Notes: generated from the letters alone by a model not told the origin. A stretch of DNA of 46,436 nucleotides from Candidatus Omnitrophota bacterium (GCA_040755155.1 JBFMBP010000108.1:1-46436), one strand, 5' to 3'. Counted from the stretch's first letter, positions 1 through 9,020 are shown. Translations and numbers: made by a program.

Positions 1-42
1 GTACATCCCTATCCGTCGGAGCGCTTGGGCGTCATGACCTGA
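1..42 (+). CDS. C-terminal end of group II intron reverse transcriptase/maturase (partial)
   Basis: Frame 1 is open from the window edge and reads VHPYPSERLGVMT before a TGA at 40-42. It ends six bases before intron domain V (48-80), which is where intron-encoded reverse transcriptases usually stop in domain IV. The residues are too few to identify the protein on their own. The call rests on position next to the intron RNA core. The rest of the gene lies left of the window. Confidence 0.4.
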   Translation, partial: VHPYPSERLGVMT

Positions 43-120
43 GGCAGGAGCCCAGTGCGGTAGTTCCGCACGCTGGGATCTGTGCGGGGGGTGCCGGGTA
101 ACCGGCATCCCTACCGCGAC
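1..120 (+). mobile_element. Group II intron, 3' end (domains V and VI)
   Basis: Domain V is seen at 48-80. Lower arms are GAGCCCAG (48-55) and CTGGGATC (73-80), the AGC catalytic triad is at 49-51, the two-base CG bulge at 71-72, and the distal stem is TGCGG/CCGCA. Domain VI is a long hairpin: GCGG (84-87) pairs with CCGC (114-117), GGGG with TCCC, and TGCCGG with CCGGCA, capped by a GTAA loop (98-101). An unpaired A at 113 lies seven bases before the likely 3' end GAC at 118-120, as expected for the branch point. Domain V is 33 rather than the usual 34 bases and has a G-A mismatch at the third pair, so activity is uncertain. The intron points the same way as the ribosomal operon. Confidence 0.82.
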
Positions 121-266
121 CAAGGTTGTTTTTGCCCTTGAGTAATCCTCTCGAATTGTGGGTAAAGATCAGGCCCTTTGGGAGAGGGGCAGAGTGTGGG
201 GTGGATGGTTCTCAAGCGCAATTTGAATAAGTAATTGAATTCTAAGAAATTGAAGGAGTCGCAACG
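121..266. other. Leader between intron end and rpsH
   Basis: No gene is seen. In other bacteria rpsN (S14) would sit here, so it must lie beyond the intron or elsewhere. The first 25 bases, the 3' exon of the intron, closely match the left arm of the inverted-repeat element at 43276-43434 (shared core GTTGTTTTTGC followed by CTTGA). The ribosome binding site AAGGAG for rpsH is just before 267. Confidence 0.5.
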
Positions 267-665
267 ATGCCGGTTACCGATCCCATCGCGGATCTTCTGA
301 CGCGCATTCGCAACGCTAACCTAGCCAAAAAGGAAAAAGTCGAAATTCCCGCCTCCAAGATGAAATTGGGAATCGTCGATATCCTTAAAAAAGAAGGCTT
401 TATCCGCAGCTATCGCGTCGTGGAAGAAGCCGGACATAAAATGATCCGGGTTTATTTGAAATACGGCCCCAAACAAGAGCGCGTGATTACCTCGTTGGAA
501 CGGATAAGCAAACCCAGCGTTCACGTCTATTCGGGAAAAGATTCCATCCCTCGCGTGCTGGGCGGTTTGGGCATCAGCATCGTCTCCACCTCGCGGGGTT
601 TGATGACGGATAAAGAAGCCCGTCAACAAGGCGTCGGCGGCGAGATTATTTGCGAAGTGTATTGA
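267..665 (+). CDS. rpsH: 30S ribosomal protein S8
   Basis: S8 binds the central domain of 16S rRNA and helps assemble the 30S platform. In several bacteria it also represses its own operon translationally. The 132-residue product has the normal length and begins with the family start [17 protein letters not shown]. The C-terminal signature [23 protein letters not shown] is clear. AAGGAG precedes the ATG. It is the first complete gene of the spc-type operon here, 31 bases before rplF. The gene normally upstream (rpsN) is replaced by a group II intron end. Confidence 0.98.
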   Translation: MPVTDPIADLLTRIRNANLAKKEKVEIPASKMKLGIVDILKKEGFIRSYRVVEEAGHKMIRVYLKYGPKQERVITSLERISKPSVHVYSGKDSIPRVLGGLGISIVSTSRGLMTDKEARQQGVGGEIICEVY

Positions 666-696
666 ACAAGAATCCATCAACCGAGAGACTGTTATC

Positions 697-1233
697 ATGT
701 CACGAGTAGGAAGACTACCCATACCGTTGCCTTCGGGCGTTCAAGTTGCGATCGATGGCCAGAACATCGCCATAAAAGGGCCGAAAGGGCAGCTCGATTT
801 TGAAATTCCTCGGCCCATTACCGTCACCCAAAGCGACGACCATCTCCTTGTGGAAAGGCCGAACAACGAACGGCAAACTCGCGCTCTGCACGGCACTTCC
901 CGCGCTTTGATCGCCAATATGGTGAATGGCGTTTCGCAAGGCTTTCAACGGAAATTGCAGATTAACGGCGTCGGCTACCGCGCCTCAGTCCAAGGAAGCA
1001 TGTTGACGTTGGAATTGGGCTATTCCCATCCCATCAAATACGAACTGCCGCCGGGTATTGCCGCGGAAGTGGAAAAGAACGTCGAAATCACCGTCAAGGG
1101 CATCGACAAACACCTTCTCGGAGAAGTCGCTGCGAAAATCCGTTCCTTCCGTCCGCCCGAACCGTATAAAGGGAAAGGCGTTAAATACGCCGAAGAACAT
1201 ATCCGGCGCAAAGTGGGCAAGAAAAACGTATAA
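697..1233 (+). CDS. rplF: 50S ribosomal protein L6
   Basis: L6 binds 23S rRNA near the sarcin-ricin loop and the factor-binding site. The 178-residue protein has the usual length and two tandem L6 folds. The N-terminus MSRVGRLPIPLP and the C-terminal signature around PPEPYKGKGVKY are typical. GAGAG lies upstream of the ATG. Order rpsH-rplF-rplR matches the conserved spc operon. A 96-base gap separates it from rplR, longer than other gaps here, but I see no clear promoter or terminator in it. Confidence 0.98.
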   Translation: MSRVGRLPIPLPSGVQVAIDGQNIAIKGPKGQLDFEIPRPITVTQSDDHLLVERPNNERQTRALHGTSRALIANMVNGVSQGFQRKLQINGVGYRASVQGSMLTLELGYSHPIKYELPPGIAAEVEKNVEITVKGIDKHLLGEVAAKIRSFRPPEPYKGKGVKYAEEHIRRKVGKKNV

Positions 1234-1329
1234 TTTTCCGCTTCGGAAAATGAGAGTTATTTATAACCTTGCGGCCTAAGAGATAAATTTTGAACGTCTA
1301 TTGAGAGATGCATTGAGCGAGAGCGAACC

Positions 1330-1692
1330 ATGAAGAACAAACATGCAGCTAGGATCAAACGGCATCGCCGGGTGCGGAAGAAAATCTTCGGTACGTCCGA
1401 TCGTCCCCGAATTTGCATATTCCGAAGCGTGAAGCATATTTACGCCCAAGCCGTGAGCGATTTGGACGGAACCACGTTGGCCGCCGCCAGCAGCCTCGTC
1501 TCCGAACTCCCCCCCGTGGAAGGGGAAATCGCCGGCAAGAAGAAGATCGCGAAAGCAGTGGGCAAATTGATCGCCCAACGCTTGATGGATAAAGGAGTAA
1601 CGAAAGTAATCTTCGATCGCGGCGGATATTTGTATCATGGCCGGGTCGCCGCATTAGCCGAAGGAGCCAGAGAGGGCGGACTCGAATTCTGA
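1330..1692 (+). CDS. rplR: 50S ribosomal protein L18
   Basis: L18 binds 5S rRNA and attaches it to the central protuberance of the large subunit. At 120 residues it is full length. The basic N-terminus ([18 protein letters not shown]) and the motif near residues 95-105 ([14 protein letters not shown]) are family hallmarks. It sits between rplF and rpsE in standard order, with 27 bases to rpsE. Confidence 0.98.
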   Translation: MKNKHAARIKRHRRVRKKIFGTSDRPRICIFRSVKHIYAQAVSDLDGTTLAAASSLVSELPPVEGEIAGKKKIAKAVGKLIAQRLMDKGVTKVIFDRGGYLYHGRVAALAEGAREGGLEF

Positions 1693-1719
1693 ACTCGCCG
1701 GAATTGAGGAATAGATATT

Positions 1720-2232
1720 ATGGTTGAAGTATACAATGCAGGCAGGCAAAAAGAATCCGAGTTGAAGGAACGCGTCATTCACGTCAACCGGGTAGCCAAA
1801 GTCGTTAAAGGCGGACGCCGCTTCAGCTTCAGCGCCCTCGTCGTCGTCGGCGACGGCAACGGTTCCGTCGGCATCGGCTTCGGCAAAGCGGGCGAAGTAT
1901 CCGACGCGATCCGCAAGGCGATCGAGCGAGCCAAAAAAGAGCTGTTTTCCGTCCCTATGGTGGGGACGACGATTCCTCACCAAATCTTCGCCCATTTCGG
2001 CGCGGGCAAGGTGCTGTTGAAACCCGCTGCGCGCGGTACGGGCGTCATTGCCGGCGGCCCGGTTCGCGCGATTTTGGAAGTGGCTGGCATCAAGGATATC
2101 CTGACCAAATCTTTGGGAACCAGCAACGCCTTGAATATCGTCAAAGCTACGGTCAGGGGATTGAAAGATCTGAAAGATGTTGCGACGGTCGCGAAACTCC
2201 GAGGCAAAGATCCCAAGGAGATTATGGCATAA
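1720..2232 (+). CDS. rpsE: 30S ribosomal protein S5
   Basis: S5 sits at the mRNA entry side of the small subunit and contributes to decoding accuracy. The 170-residue product has the N-terminal double-stranded-RNA-binding half ([22 protein letters not shown]) and the C-terminal half with [15 protein letters not shown]. The stop overlaps the start of rpmD by one base (TAATG, 2230-2234), suggesting translational coupling. Confidence 0.98.
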   Translation: MVEVYNAGRQKESELKERVIHVNRVAKVVKGGRRFSFSALVVVGDGNGSVGIGFGKAGEVSDAIRKAIERAKKELFSVPMVGTTIPHQIFAHFGAGKVLLKPAARGTGVIAGGPVRAILEVAGIKDILTKSLGTSNALNIVKATVRGLKDLKDVATVAKLRGKDPKEIMA

Positions 2233-2420
2233 TGGCGAAACAACTGGAAATTACGTTGGTAAAAAGCTTGATCGGAAAAGTCCCCAAGCACCGCCGGACG
2301 GCGAAAGCCTTGGGATTGCGGCGTCCGAACAAATCCGTCGTGGCCGCCGATAATCCCCAGATTCGCGGAATGGTGAAATCGATCGAATATATGGTGCGCG
2401 TTCGGGAAATCAACGACTAA
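2232..2420 (+). CDS. rpmD: 50S ribosomal protein L30
   Basis: L30 is a small non-essential large-subunit protein, absent from some phyla. The 62-residue product has the family core [21 protein letters not shown], given here only as a position (about residues 9-29), and the conserved end [13 protein letters not shown] (about 49-60). Its ATG overlaps the rpsE stop, so coupling is likely. Confidence 0.95.
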   Translation: MAKQLEITLVKSLIGKVPKHRRTAKALGLRRPNKSVVAADNPQIRGMVKSIEYMVRVREIND

Positions 2421-2444
2421 CATTGGAATAAAGAGTGATTAATC

Positions 2445-2921
2445 ATGCATATTGGCGAACTCCAGGCTCCACCAAGGAAAAAAAAGAAGCGCGTAGGACG
2501 CGGTCCGGGATCGGGAAACGGCAAAACCTCCGGCCGCGGCATGAATGGACAAAAATCGCGCTCGGGAAATAAGTATCGTCCCTGGTTCGAAGGCGGTCAA
2601 ATGCCGTTGCAGCGCCGGATTCCCAAACGGGGATTCAAGTCCTTGAACAAAAAGGTCTTTCAGCTGGTGAACGTCTCTTCTCTCGATGCCTTCGAAGACG
2701 GCCAGACCGTCGATCCCGCCGCCTTGGCGCAAAAGGGATTGATTAAAAAATCCGACCGTCCCGTGAAAATCTTGGGATTCGGCGAATTGTCGAAACGGCT
2801 CGTCGTCCAAGCTGATGCCTTCAGCGGTTCGGCGAAAGAAAAAATCGCCCAAGCGGGCGGCGAAGCGAACCGCCGCGTTCCGCAAATTCCATCGGCGGCT
2901 GCGGACGCCGCGAACTCATAA
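2445..2921 (+). CDS. rplO: 50S ribosomal protein L15
   Basis: L15 is a late-assembling large-subunit protein that reaches deep into 23S rRNA with a long glycine- and arginine-rich N-terminal extension. That extension is seen here (KKRVGRGPGSGNGKTSGRG). The globular C-terminal domain ends near residue 140. The product is 158 residues, with a short Ala/Ser-rich tail after the usual end. secY follows after 18 bases. Confidence 0.97.
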   Translation: MHIGELQAPPRKKKKRVGRGPGSGNGKTSGRGMNGQKSRSGNKYRPWFEGGQMPLQRRIPKRGFKSLNKKVFQLVNVSSLDAFEDGQTVDPAALAQKGLIKKSDRPVKILGFGELSKRLVVQADAFSGSAKEKIAQAGGEANRRVPQIPSAAADAANS

Positions 2922-2939
2922 ACGGGGAATACCGATAAC

Positions 2940-4298
2940 ATGATCGACGCGATTGCCAATATCTTCCGCATTCCCGATCTTAAAAAGCGCGTTCTTTTCA
3001 CGCTGGCCATCATCGCCTTATTGCAGATCGGCCATTCCGTTCCCATTCCCGGAATCAATCCCTTGGAATTGGCGAAAACAACGAAGACGGGCAGCGATCT
3101 CTTCAATTTAATCGACATCTTCGCAGGAGGCGCCTTTCTTCATTGCTCCGTCTTCGCTTTAGGCATCATGCCTTATATTAGCGCATCGATTATTCTGCAA
3201 TTGCTCACTGTCACTTCCCCCTACCTGGAAGAACTATCCAAAAAGGGCGAGGAAGGCCGCAAAAAGATCACCCAATATACGCGATACGGCACGGTGTTCA
3301 TCACGGCCTTTCAATCGTTCCTGCTTTCCTTCTCGCTGGAAAATTCCCAATATTGGGGCAATATCGTCTACCATCCCGGCTGGGGTTTTCGATTCATGTG
3401 CATGCTGTCGATGACGGCGGGTACCATGATTATCATGTGGATGGGCGAGCTGATTACGGAACGCGGCATCGGCAACGGCATTTCTCTCATCATCTTCGCC
3501 AATATCGTAGCAAGAATACCCCAGGCAGTCAGCCAGGCTTTCGTGTTGCTCGCCATGGAAGAACCGACATTCACGCCCTTGGATGCTCTGGTTACTTTTG
3601 CGGTTCTCATCGTAGTTATCGCGGGCGTCGTTATCATCCAATACGGCCAGAGAAGGGTTCCCATCAAGCGGGGCCGCATGGTGCGCGGTGGACGCATGTA
3701 CGGCGCGCAAAGCAACGCCTACCTTCCCTTGCGCATCAATACGGCGGGCGTAATCCCCGTCATCTTCGCGGCGGCGATATTGACCTTGCCCTCCTTCTTC
3801 CTGAATTTCGCTACGCCTTTAGCGAACAGCGAAACCTTTCAATGGGTATACAATTTTTTCCAATGGCTCTCCGATAATCTTCAACAAGGCATGGTAGTAT
3901 ATTCCTTGATTTACGTTGGACTGATTATCTTTTTCTGTTATTTTTACACCGCCATCACCTTCAATCCCAAAGATGTGGCGGAAAACCTGCAAAAATACGG
4001 TTCGACGATTCCCGGATACAGCCACGGAAAACGGACGGAAGAATATTTAACCAGAATCTTGAATCGAATTACCCTGGCGGGCGCTATCTTTCTGGCCGCT
4101 ATCGCCGTGTTGCCCGATATCATGCAGCGATATATGCAGATTCCGTCGACCATCGCCAATCTCTTGGGCGGAACCTCGATCATCATTGTCGTTGGCGTGG
4201 CGTTGGATACGGTCAACCAGATCGAAAATCACTTGCGCGTCAGAAATTACGACGGCTTTCGCGCCCGCGGGAAAATTCGCGGCCGCTCGGGAATGTAA
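2940..4298 (+). CDS. secY: Protein translocase subunit SecY
   Basis: SecY is the channel-forming subunit of the SecYEG translocon in the inner membrane and exports or inserts Sec-dependent proteins. The 452-residue product has the usual length and about ten hydrophobic segments. Motifs include the start FRIPDLKKRVLFTLA, the plug-region GINP and the cytosolic loop QYGQRRVPIKRGRMVRG for SecA and ribosome contact. It lies in the standard place after rplO. The many exported cytochromes and lipoproteins in this window would be clients. Confidence 0.98.
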   Translation: MIDAIANIFRIPDLKKRVLFTLAIIALLQIGHSVPIPGINPLELAKTTKTGSDLFNLIDIFAGGAFLHCSVFALGIMPYISASIILQLLTVTSPYLEELSKKGEEGRKKITQYTRYGTVFITAFQSFLLSFSLENSQYWGNIVYHPGWGFRFMCMLSMTAGTMIIMWMGELITERGIGNGISLIIFANIVARIPQAVSQAFVLLAMEEPTFTPLDALVTFAVLIVVIAGVVIIQYGQRRVPIKRGRMVRGGRMYGAQSNAYLPLRINTAGVIPVIFAAAILTLPSFFLNFATPLANSETFQWVYNFFQWLSDNLQQGMVVYSLIYVGLIIFFCYFYTAITFNPKDVAENLQKYGSTIPGYSHGKRTEEYLTRILNRITLAGAIFLAAIAVLPDIMQRYMQIPSTIANLLGGTSIIIVVGVALDTVNQIENHLRVRNYDGFRARGKIRGRSGM

Positions 4299-4427
4299 CG
4301 CTTAACCTTGGTAAATATAGGGAGAGAAGTTATACTATTCTTTTTTGGCTTTTATCGATTGAGGGAACGGAACGTAAAGCCATAGGAAGGTAAAACGTTT
4401 GCTAGCAGCGATTCGACGCCGATCAGC
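4299..4427. other. secY-map intergenic gap lacking adk
   Basis: In many bacteria adenylate kinase (adk) lies between secY and map. Here only 129 bases separate them, with no open frame of useful size. No clear promoter or terminator is visible, so read-through into map is likely. Confidence 0.6.
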
Positions 4428-5225
4428 ATGATAATACTAAAATCCTCTCAGGAAATCCAGCGTCTTCAAGAAAGCGCTGACTTAGTATCCGAAGTGCTGA
4501 ATCGGATGATCGATCTCTCCGAACCGGGTCTTCCGACGATCGAGTTGGATTGTCTGGCGGAAAAGACGATCCGGGAATACGGAGCCGAACCGGCTTTCAA
4601 AGGCTACCGCGGCTTTCCGTATTCGGTTTGCGTGTCGATCAACGAACAAGTCGTCCACGGTTTCCCCTCCAAGAGAACGTTGAAAGCGGGGGATATCGTC
4701 AGCCTGGATGTCGGCGTGAAATATCGCGGCTATATCGGTGATTGCGCCCGCACCTTTAGTATAGGTCCTATCGCCGAAGCGGAGGAATTGCTCGTACGCC
4801 GGGCGTATTACGCGTTGCGCATGTCCTGCAACCTCGCTAAAAGCGGAAAGCGAGTCGGCGATATTTCTCACGCCGTGGAAAGTTATGCCCGCCGTTACCG
4901 GTACGGCGTTGTTAGAGATTTTGTCGGACACGGCGTAGGTCAACAATTGCACGAGGATCCGCAAATCCCCAATTTCGGACCTCCAGGAACGGGACAACGC
5001 CTAAAACCTGGTTTGGTGATTTGCATCGAGCCGATGTTCAACCTGGGAACCTACGAAGTGGAAGTCCTGGAGGATGGTTGGACGGTTGTTACCAAGGATC
5101 GCCGCCTTTCCGTTCATGTGGAGGATATGGTGGCTATCTTGCCGGAAGGACCTAAAATCATGACCTCCGCCAAAGGGGTCGTCTTTCCCGAAGAGGAAAA
5201 GCCGACGATGGCGATGTCCTCTTGA
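4428..5225 (+). CDS. map: Methionine aminopeptidase, type I
   Basis: The enzyme removes the initiator methionine from nascent proteins and uses two divalent metal ions. All metal ligands expected for the type I family are visible: D94 and D105 in the SLDVG and GDCARTF motifs, H168 in GHGVGQ, E201 in IEPMF and E232 in HVEDM. The substrate histidine is H77 (VVHG). The product has 265 residues, with a short C-terminal extension after about residue 245. The ribosome binding site before the ATG is weak. Confidence 0.97.
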   Translation: MIILKSSQEIQRLQESADLVSEVLNRMIDLSEPGLPTIELDCLAEKTIREYGAEPAFKGYRGFPYSVCVSINEQVVHGFPSKRTLKAGDIVSLDVGVKYRGYIGDCARTFSIGPIAEAEELLVRRAYYALRMSCNLAKSGKRVGDISHAVESYARRYRYGVVRDFVGHGVGQQLHEDPQIPNFGPPGTGQRLKPGLVICIEPMFNLGTYEVEVLEDGWTVVTKDRRLSVHVEDMVAILPEGPKIMTSAKGVVFPEEEKPTMAMSS

Positions 5226-5274
5226 AATGTTGGCTAAAGCGTTCTTGTAGAACGCGGCGTTACCGGAAAACGGC

Positions 5275-5493
5275 ATGGCAAAAAAAAATGTCATCGAAGT
5301 GAGAGGAAAAATCGTCGAAACATTGCCTAACGCGATGTTTCGCGTTGAACTGGAAAATGGGCACAAAGTGCTGGCTCATATCTCTGGGAAAATGCGCATG
5401 CACTATATCCGCATTCTTCCCGGCGACGAGGTAACGGTGGAACTTTCCCCATACGATTTGACCCGGGGACGCATCACCTATCGCCAGGCCTAA
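5275..5493 (+). CDS. infA: Translation initiation factor IF-1
   Basis: IF-1 binds the A site of the 30S subunit during initiation. The 72-residue product is a single OB fold of exactly the usual size, with the motifs [10 protein letters not shown] and [11 protein letters not shown] and the end GRITYR. It lies 49 bases after map and before rpmJ, the conserved order. Confidence 0.97.
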   Translation: MAKKNVIEVRGKIVETLPNAMFRVELENGHKVLAHISGKMRMHYIRILPGDEVTVELSPYDLTRGRITYRQA

Positions 5494-5557
5494 TGTGAAG
5501 AACCACCAAAGCGCGGCCGATTTTGCCCGCCGTTTGGTTGAAAAGAGGAGCAGCGGA

Positions 5558-5671
5558 ATGAAAGTCAAGGCATCCGTCAAACCCATTTGCGAAAAATGTA
5601 AAGTGATTCGGCGAAAAGGCCTCGTGCGGGTAATCTGCAAAAACCCCCGCCATAAACAACGGCAAGGATAA
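5558..5671 (+). CDS. rpmJ: 50S ribosomal protein L36 (zinc-ribbon form)
   Basis: L36 is the smallest large-subunit protein. The frame encodes 37 residues beginning [16 protein letters not shown]11, C14, C27 and H32 form the CCCH zinc site of the C+ form. Length and sequence match the family exactly. It sits in its usual place between infA and rpsM, 24 bases before rpsM, and the ribosome binding site GAGGAG lies upstream. Confidence 0.96.
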   Translation: MKVKASVKPICEKCKVIRRKGLVRVICKNPRHKQRQG

Positions 5672-5695
5672 TGTTGAATTTCAGGAGGAACGAAC

Positions 5696-6067
5696 GTGGC
5701 ACGTATTTCCGGCGTCGATTTACCCAGGGATAAACGCGTACTCATAGGATTAACCTATATTTACGGCATCGGAAGAACCCTTTCCGGCCGCATCTTGAAA
5801 CTGGCCAATGTGAATGAAAGCACGCGAGTACGCGACCTGACAGAAGAAGAGGTAGGCCGGATTACCTCCATTATTCAACGAGAGTGCATCGTCGAGGGCG
5901 ACCTCCGGCGCGAAGTCAACATGAATATCAAGCGGTTGATGGATATCGGCTGTTACCGCGGTCTTCGCCACCGGCGCGGTTTGCCCTGCCGCGGACAAAG
6001 AACGAGAACCAATTCTCGCACCCGCAAGGGACCGCGCCGTACCATCGGCGTTAAGGCGAAAAAATAA
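5696..6067 (+). CDS. rpsM: 30S ribosomal protein S13
   Basis: S13 is in the head of the 30S subunit and contacts the P-site tRNA and the 50S subunit. The 123-residue product begins at a GTG codon (5696) behind AGGAGG. It shows [14 protein letters not shown] at the N-terminus and the basic tRNA-contacting tail [18 protein letters not shown] near the C-terminus. It opens the alpha-operon part of the cluster. Confidence 0.98.
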   Translation: MARISGVDLPRDKRVLIGLTYIYGIGRTLSGRILKLANVNESTRVRDLTEEEVGRITSIIQRECIVEGDLRREVNMNIKRLMDIGCYRGLRHRRGLPCRGQRTRTNSRTRKGPRRTIGVKAKK

Positions 6068-6118
6068 TTTTTTGGGATGATAACCTATCACGATAGAATC
6101 GATTAGGAGCGAGAGGAC

Positions 6119-6517
6119 ATGGCAAAAGGCGGTCGAAGCGCCGGTCGCGGCAAAAAAAAGGTAAAGAAGAACGTCCCTCGAGGAGTCGTTCACATTCAGG
6201 CTACCTTCAACAATACGATCGTAACCATCACGGATATGGAAGGCAAAGCCATTTCCTGGGCCAGCGCCGGCAACACCGGCTTTAAAGGCTCCCGGAAAAG
6301 CACTCCCTACGCTGCTCAGATTACGGCCCAGGAAGCGGCGGAACGGGCCAAAGAACATGGCTTGCAGCAAGTGGAAGTGCTGGTGAAAGGGCCTGGCTCT
6401 GGACGCGAAGCGGCCATTCGAGCGCTGCAGATCGCCGGCCTTCAAATTAAGGTTATCAAGGATGTAACGCCGATTCCTCATAACGGCTGCCGTCCTCCGC
6501 AACGCCGCCGCGTATAA
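6119..6517 (+). CDS. rpsK: 30S ribosomal protein S11
   Basis: S11 forms part of the 30S platform near the mRNA exit. The 132-residue product has the family core [18 protein letters not shown] (about residues 22-39), the loop [13 protein letters not shown] and the end [27 protein letters not shown] lies before the ATG. Order rpsM-rpsK-rpsD-rpoA-rplQ is the conserved alpha operon. Confidence 0.98.
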   Translation: MAKGGRSAGRGKKKVKKNVPRGVVHIQATFNNTIVTITDMEGKAISWASAGNTGFKGSRKSTPYAAQITAQEAAERAKEHGLQQVEVLVKGPGSGREAAIRALQIAGLQIKVIKDVTPIPHNGCRPPQRRRV

Positions 6518-6574
6518 CGATTCGTCAAAACGAACGCAAAAGCAATATTGAAGCAATAAGTAAGGAGAAATGTC

Positions 6575-7204
6575 GTGGCTCGATACCGTGGACCTGCCTG
6601 CAAGCTCTGCCGGGCCGATGGAATCAAATTAATGCTGAAAGGGAAAAAATGCCTCTCGGCCAAATGCCCTATCAATAAACGCAACTATCCCCCTGGGCAG
6701 CATGGACAACGCCGAGGCGCCAAGCAATCCGATTACGGCCTCCAGCTGCGAGAAAAGCAAAAAGCCAAACGCACTTACGGCGTTTTGGAACGCCAATTCC
6801 GCCGCTATTACGCTGAAGCGGAAAAGATGCGGGGCATCTCGGGCGAGAACCTGCTTCATTTGTTGGAGCGGCGTCTCGACAACGTCATTTATCGTCTTGG
6901 ATTCGCCAATTCCCGCGTTCAAGCCCGCCAAATCGTGCGCCATAATCACGTGCTGGTAAACGGAAAAAGAGTGAATATTCCTTCCTTCTTGGTTCGTGTA
7001 GGCCAGGAGATTCAAATCAAGGAAAAAAGCCGTGAATTGCCTCTGATTATCGAAGCGATGCAACTGCGCCGTTCCGTTGGCAACTATTCGTGGCTGCAAC
7101 GAAACGACGAAACCTGCAGCGGGAAAATGATTCGCCTGCCCAATATCGAAGAAATCGCGATTCCGGTGCGCGAACAGATGATCGTCGAATTGTATTCCAA
7201 GTAA
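6575..7204 (+). CDS. rpsD: 30S ribosomal protein S4 (zinc-binding form)
   Basis: S4 nucleates 30S assembly and in several bacteria represses the alpha operon. The 209-residue product starts at GTG behind AAGGAG. C9, C12, C26 and C31 give the four-cysteine zinc site of the C+ variant. The S4 RNA-binding domain is near residues 95-160, with LLERRLDNVIYRLGFANSR and HNHVLVNGKRVN. A 185-base gap before rpoA is the longest in the cluster and could hold a promoter, but I cannot point to a convincing one. Confidence 0.98.
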   Translation: MARYRGPACKLCRADGIKLMLKGKKCLSAKCPINKRNYPPGQHGQRRGAKQSDYGLQLREKQKAKRTYGVLERQFRRYYAEAEKMRGISGENLLHLLERRLDNVIYRLGFANSRVQARQIVRHNHVLVNGKRVNIPSFLVRVGQEIQIKEKSRELPLIIEAMQLRRSVGNYSWLQRNDETCSGKMIRLPNIEEIAIPVREQMIVELYSK

Positions 7205-7389
7205 AAAAGCGTATTCCGCCGGCGATTGATGTTGGCTGGAATGAATTCCGCATAAGCGCTATTAGTTCTTTTAGCAAAAACGAGAAGAGGTTTTGTGCAT
7301 ACAGCGAGATTGGAGCATACGATTTCCTTCCTAAGTGTACCCAAAAATCTGTTCTGTAGCTTTTTGCAGCAAAGGGGGAATAGAATCCC

Positions 7390-8463
7390 ATGAAGTTTAA
7401 ACCTGTTGTAATGCCCGGTCGAGTGCGAATCGACCAAACCACTGCTACAGACCGGTATGGCAAATTCGTCGTTGAACCGTTGGAGCGGGGTTTTGGAACC
7501 ACGTTGGGCAATTCGTTGCGCCGGGTTCTCCTCTCCTCCATTCAAGGCGCGGCGATAAAAGCAGTGCGGATCAACGGCGTTTTGCAGGAGGTTTCTTATA
7601 TTCCGGGCGTTGTGGAAGATGTCACCGACATCATCCTCAACTTGAAAGGTCTTCGCATCAAGAATTACCGCAACGGTCCTGTCACTCTCTACCTCCAAGC
7701 GAACGGCGAAGGCGAAGTCAAGGCTTCCCATATCGAACCGAATCCGGATGTGGTGATTATGAATCCCGAACTCCATATCGCCACTCTCGACAAGGACGGC
7801 GCTTTGGAGATGGAACTGTACGTCGATGTCGGACGCGGCTATCTTTCCGCCGAGCGTCAAGGCAAAGCGGCCGAATCCTTTCCACTCAATACGATTCTCG
7901 TCGATGCGATATTCACCCCCATCGAACGCGTAAAATATATCGTCGAGAATGCGCGCGTCGGCGATATCACCGATTACGACCGTTTGATCATCGAAATTTG
8001 GACGGATGGAACCATTCATCCCCAGGAAGCGTTGGCTTATTCGGGAAAAATTCTTAAGGATCACCTCTTTCTCTTCATCCACTTTCCCGATGAAGACGAA
8101 TCGCCAGAAGAAAAAGAAGAGTCCAAGGAAGAGGCGGAAAATCCGTATCTCTCCAAAGGCGTGGAGGAACTGGAACTCTCCGTTCGCGCCTATAACTGCT
8201 TGAAAGCCGCCAATATCAAGACGATCGGCGAGTTGGTCTCGAAAACCGAATCCGAAATGCTGAAATATCGTAATTTCGGCAAGAAATCGCTGAATGAAAT
8301 CAAGGATGTTCTCACCAAATTTCAACTTCATCTGGGAATGGATCTCGACCAACTGAAAACCGGCGTTATCGACGAAGACGGCGTCGTCCCCGCTTTATTG
8401 GAAGAAGACTTGGACGACGATGTCTTGGATTCCACGATGGAAGAAGTCGACGAAGAAAATTAA
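7390..8463 (+). CDS. rpoA: DNA-directed RNA polymerase subunit alpha
   Basis: Alpha dimerises to start assembly of RNA polymerase, and its C-terminal domain binds UP elements and activators. The N-terminal domain (about 1-233) has the assembly motif GFGTTLGNSLRRVLLSS. A strongly acidic linker follows (about 234-255), then the C-terminal domain (about 256-325) with LSVRAYNCLKAANIKTIGEL and YRNFGKKSLNEI. At 357 residues it is somewhat longer than typical because of an acidic tail of about 30 residues (EEDLDDDVLDSTMEEVDEEN). The tail's role is unknown. Confidence 0.98.
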   Translation: MKFKPVVMPGRVRIDQTTATDRYGKFVVEPLERGFGTTLGNSLRRVLLSSIQGAAIKAVRINGVLQEVSYIPGVVEDVTDIILNLKGLRIKNYRNGPVTLYLQANGEGEVKASHIEPNPDVVIMNPELHIATLDKDGALEMELYVDVGRGYLSAERQGKAAESFPLNTILVDAIFTPIERVKYIVENARVGDITDYDRLIIEIWTDGTIHPQEALAYSGKILKDHLFLFIHFPDEDESPEEKEESKEEAENPYLSKGVEELELSVRAYNCLKAANIKTIGELVSKTESEMLKYRNFGKKSLNEIKDVLTKFQLHLGMDLDQLKTGVIDEDGVVPALLEEDLDDDVLDSTMEEVDEEN

Positions 8464-8496
8464 CCGAAGCCGATAAGTCAATTTGGAGACGTTATT

Positions 8497-8868
8497 ATGA
8501 TGCACCGTAAAAAAGGACGCAAATTGGGCCGGGTTTCCTCGCATCGCGAGGCCATGCTGGCGAATCAAGCGACATCTCTCTTGCGCCACGGGCGGATTAA
8601 AACCACCGTCACGAAATGTAAGGAGTTGCGAGGAGTAGTGGAAAAATTGATCACGTCCGCCAAAGACGATTCCGTCCACGCCCGCCGCAAAGTGGGCCGG
8701 GTGATCCGGGATAAATCTATCATTAAGAAACTATTCTCGGAAATCGTTCCCGATTTTCAAGAACGTCCAGGCGGTTACACTCAAATTCTCAAAATCGGGC
8801 CAAGAATGAACGACGGCGCCGTGATGGCCTATATTCAACTGGTTGGATATCAGCCGCCGGAAGAATAA
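8497..8868 (+). CDS. rplQ: 50S ribosomal protein L17
   Basis: L17 lies near the peptide exit tunnel of the large subunit. The 123-residue product has the typical N-terminus ([20 protein letters not shown], residues 2-21) and the C-terminal part [17 protein letters not shown]. It is the last gene of the cluster, 33 bases after rpoA, and a strong terminator follows. Confidence 0.98.
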   Translation: MMHRKKGRKLGRVSSHREAMLANQATSLLRHGRIKTTVTKCKELRGVVEKLITSAKDDSVHARRKVGRVIRDKSIIKKLFSEIVPDFQERPGGYTQILKIGPRMNDGAVMAYIQLVGYQPPEE

Positions 8869-8895
8869 TAAACGGCGATTCAATCCGATAACGCG

Positions 8896-8934
8896 AAAGG
8901 GCGCAGAAATCCTCCGCGCCCTTTCTTATTTTCG
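8896..8934 (+). terminator. Rho-independent terminator of the ribosomal operon
   Basis: AAAGGGCGC (8896-8904) pairs perfectly with GCGCCCTTT (8916-8924) around an 11-base loop, and a T-rich run follows. It lies 27 bases after the rplQ stop and just before the convergent acetyltransferase gene. Confidence 0.9.
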
Positions 8935-9020
8935 TTGATAATACCCTTTACATTTGACTTGAGGTATACCCAACATCCTTGAGGAGAGGGCGAAGCTCCC
9001 GAAGGGGACTGTTTTTAGGT

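Noticed and set aside
7084-8352. A 422-codon open frame on the minus strand across rpsD and rpoA
   Set aside because: It is antisense to two certain genes, has no family feature, and arises from their codon bias.
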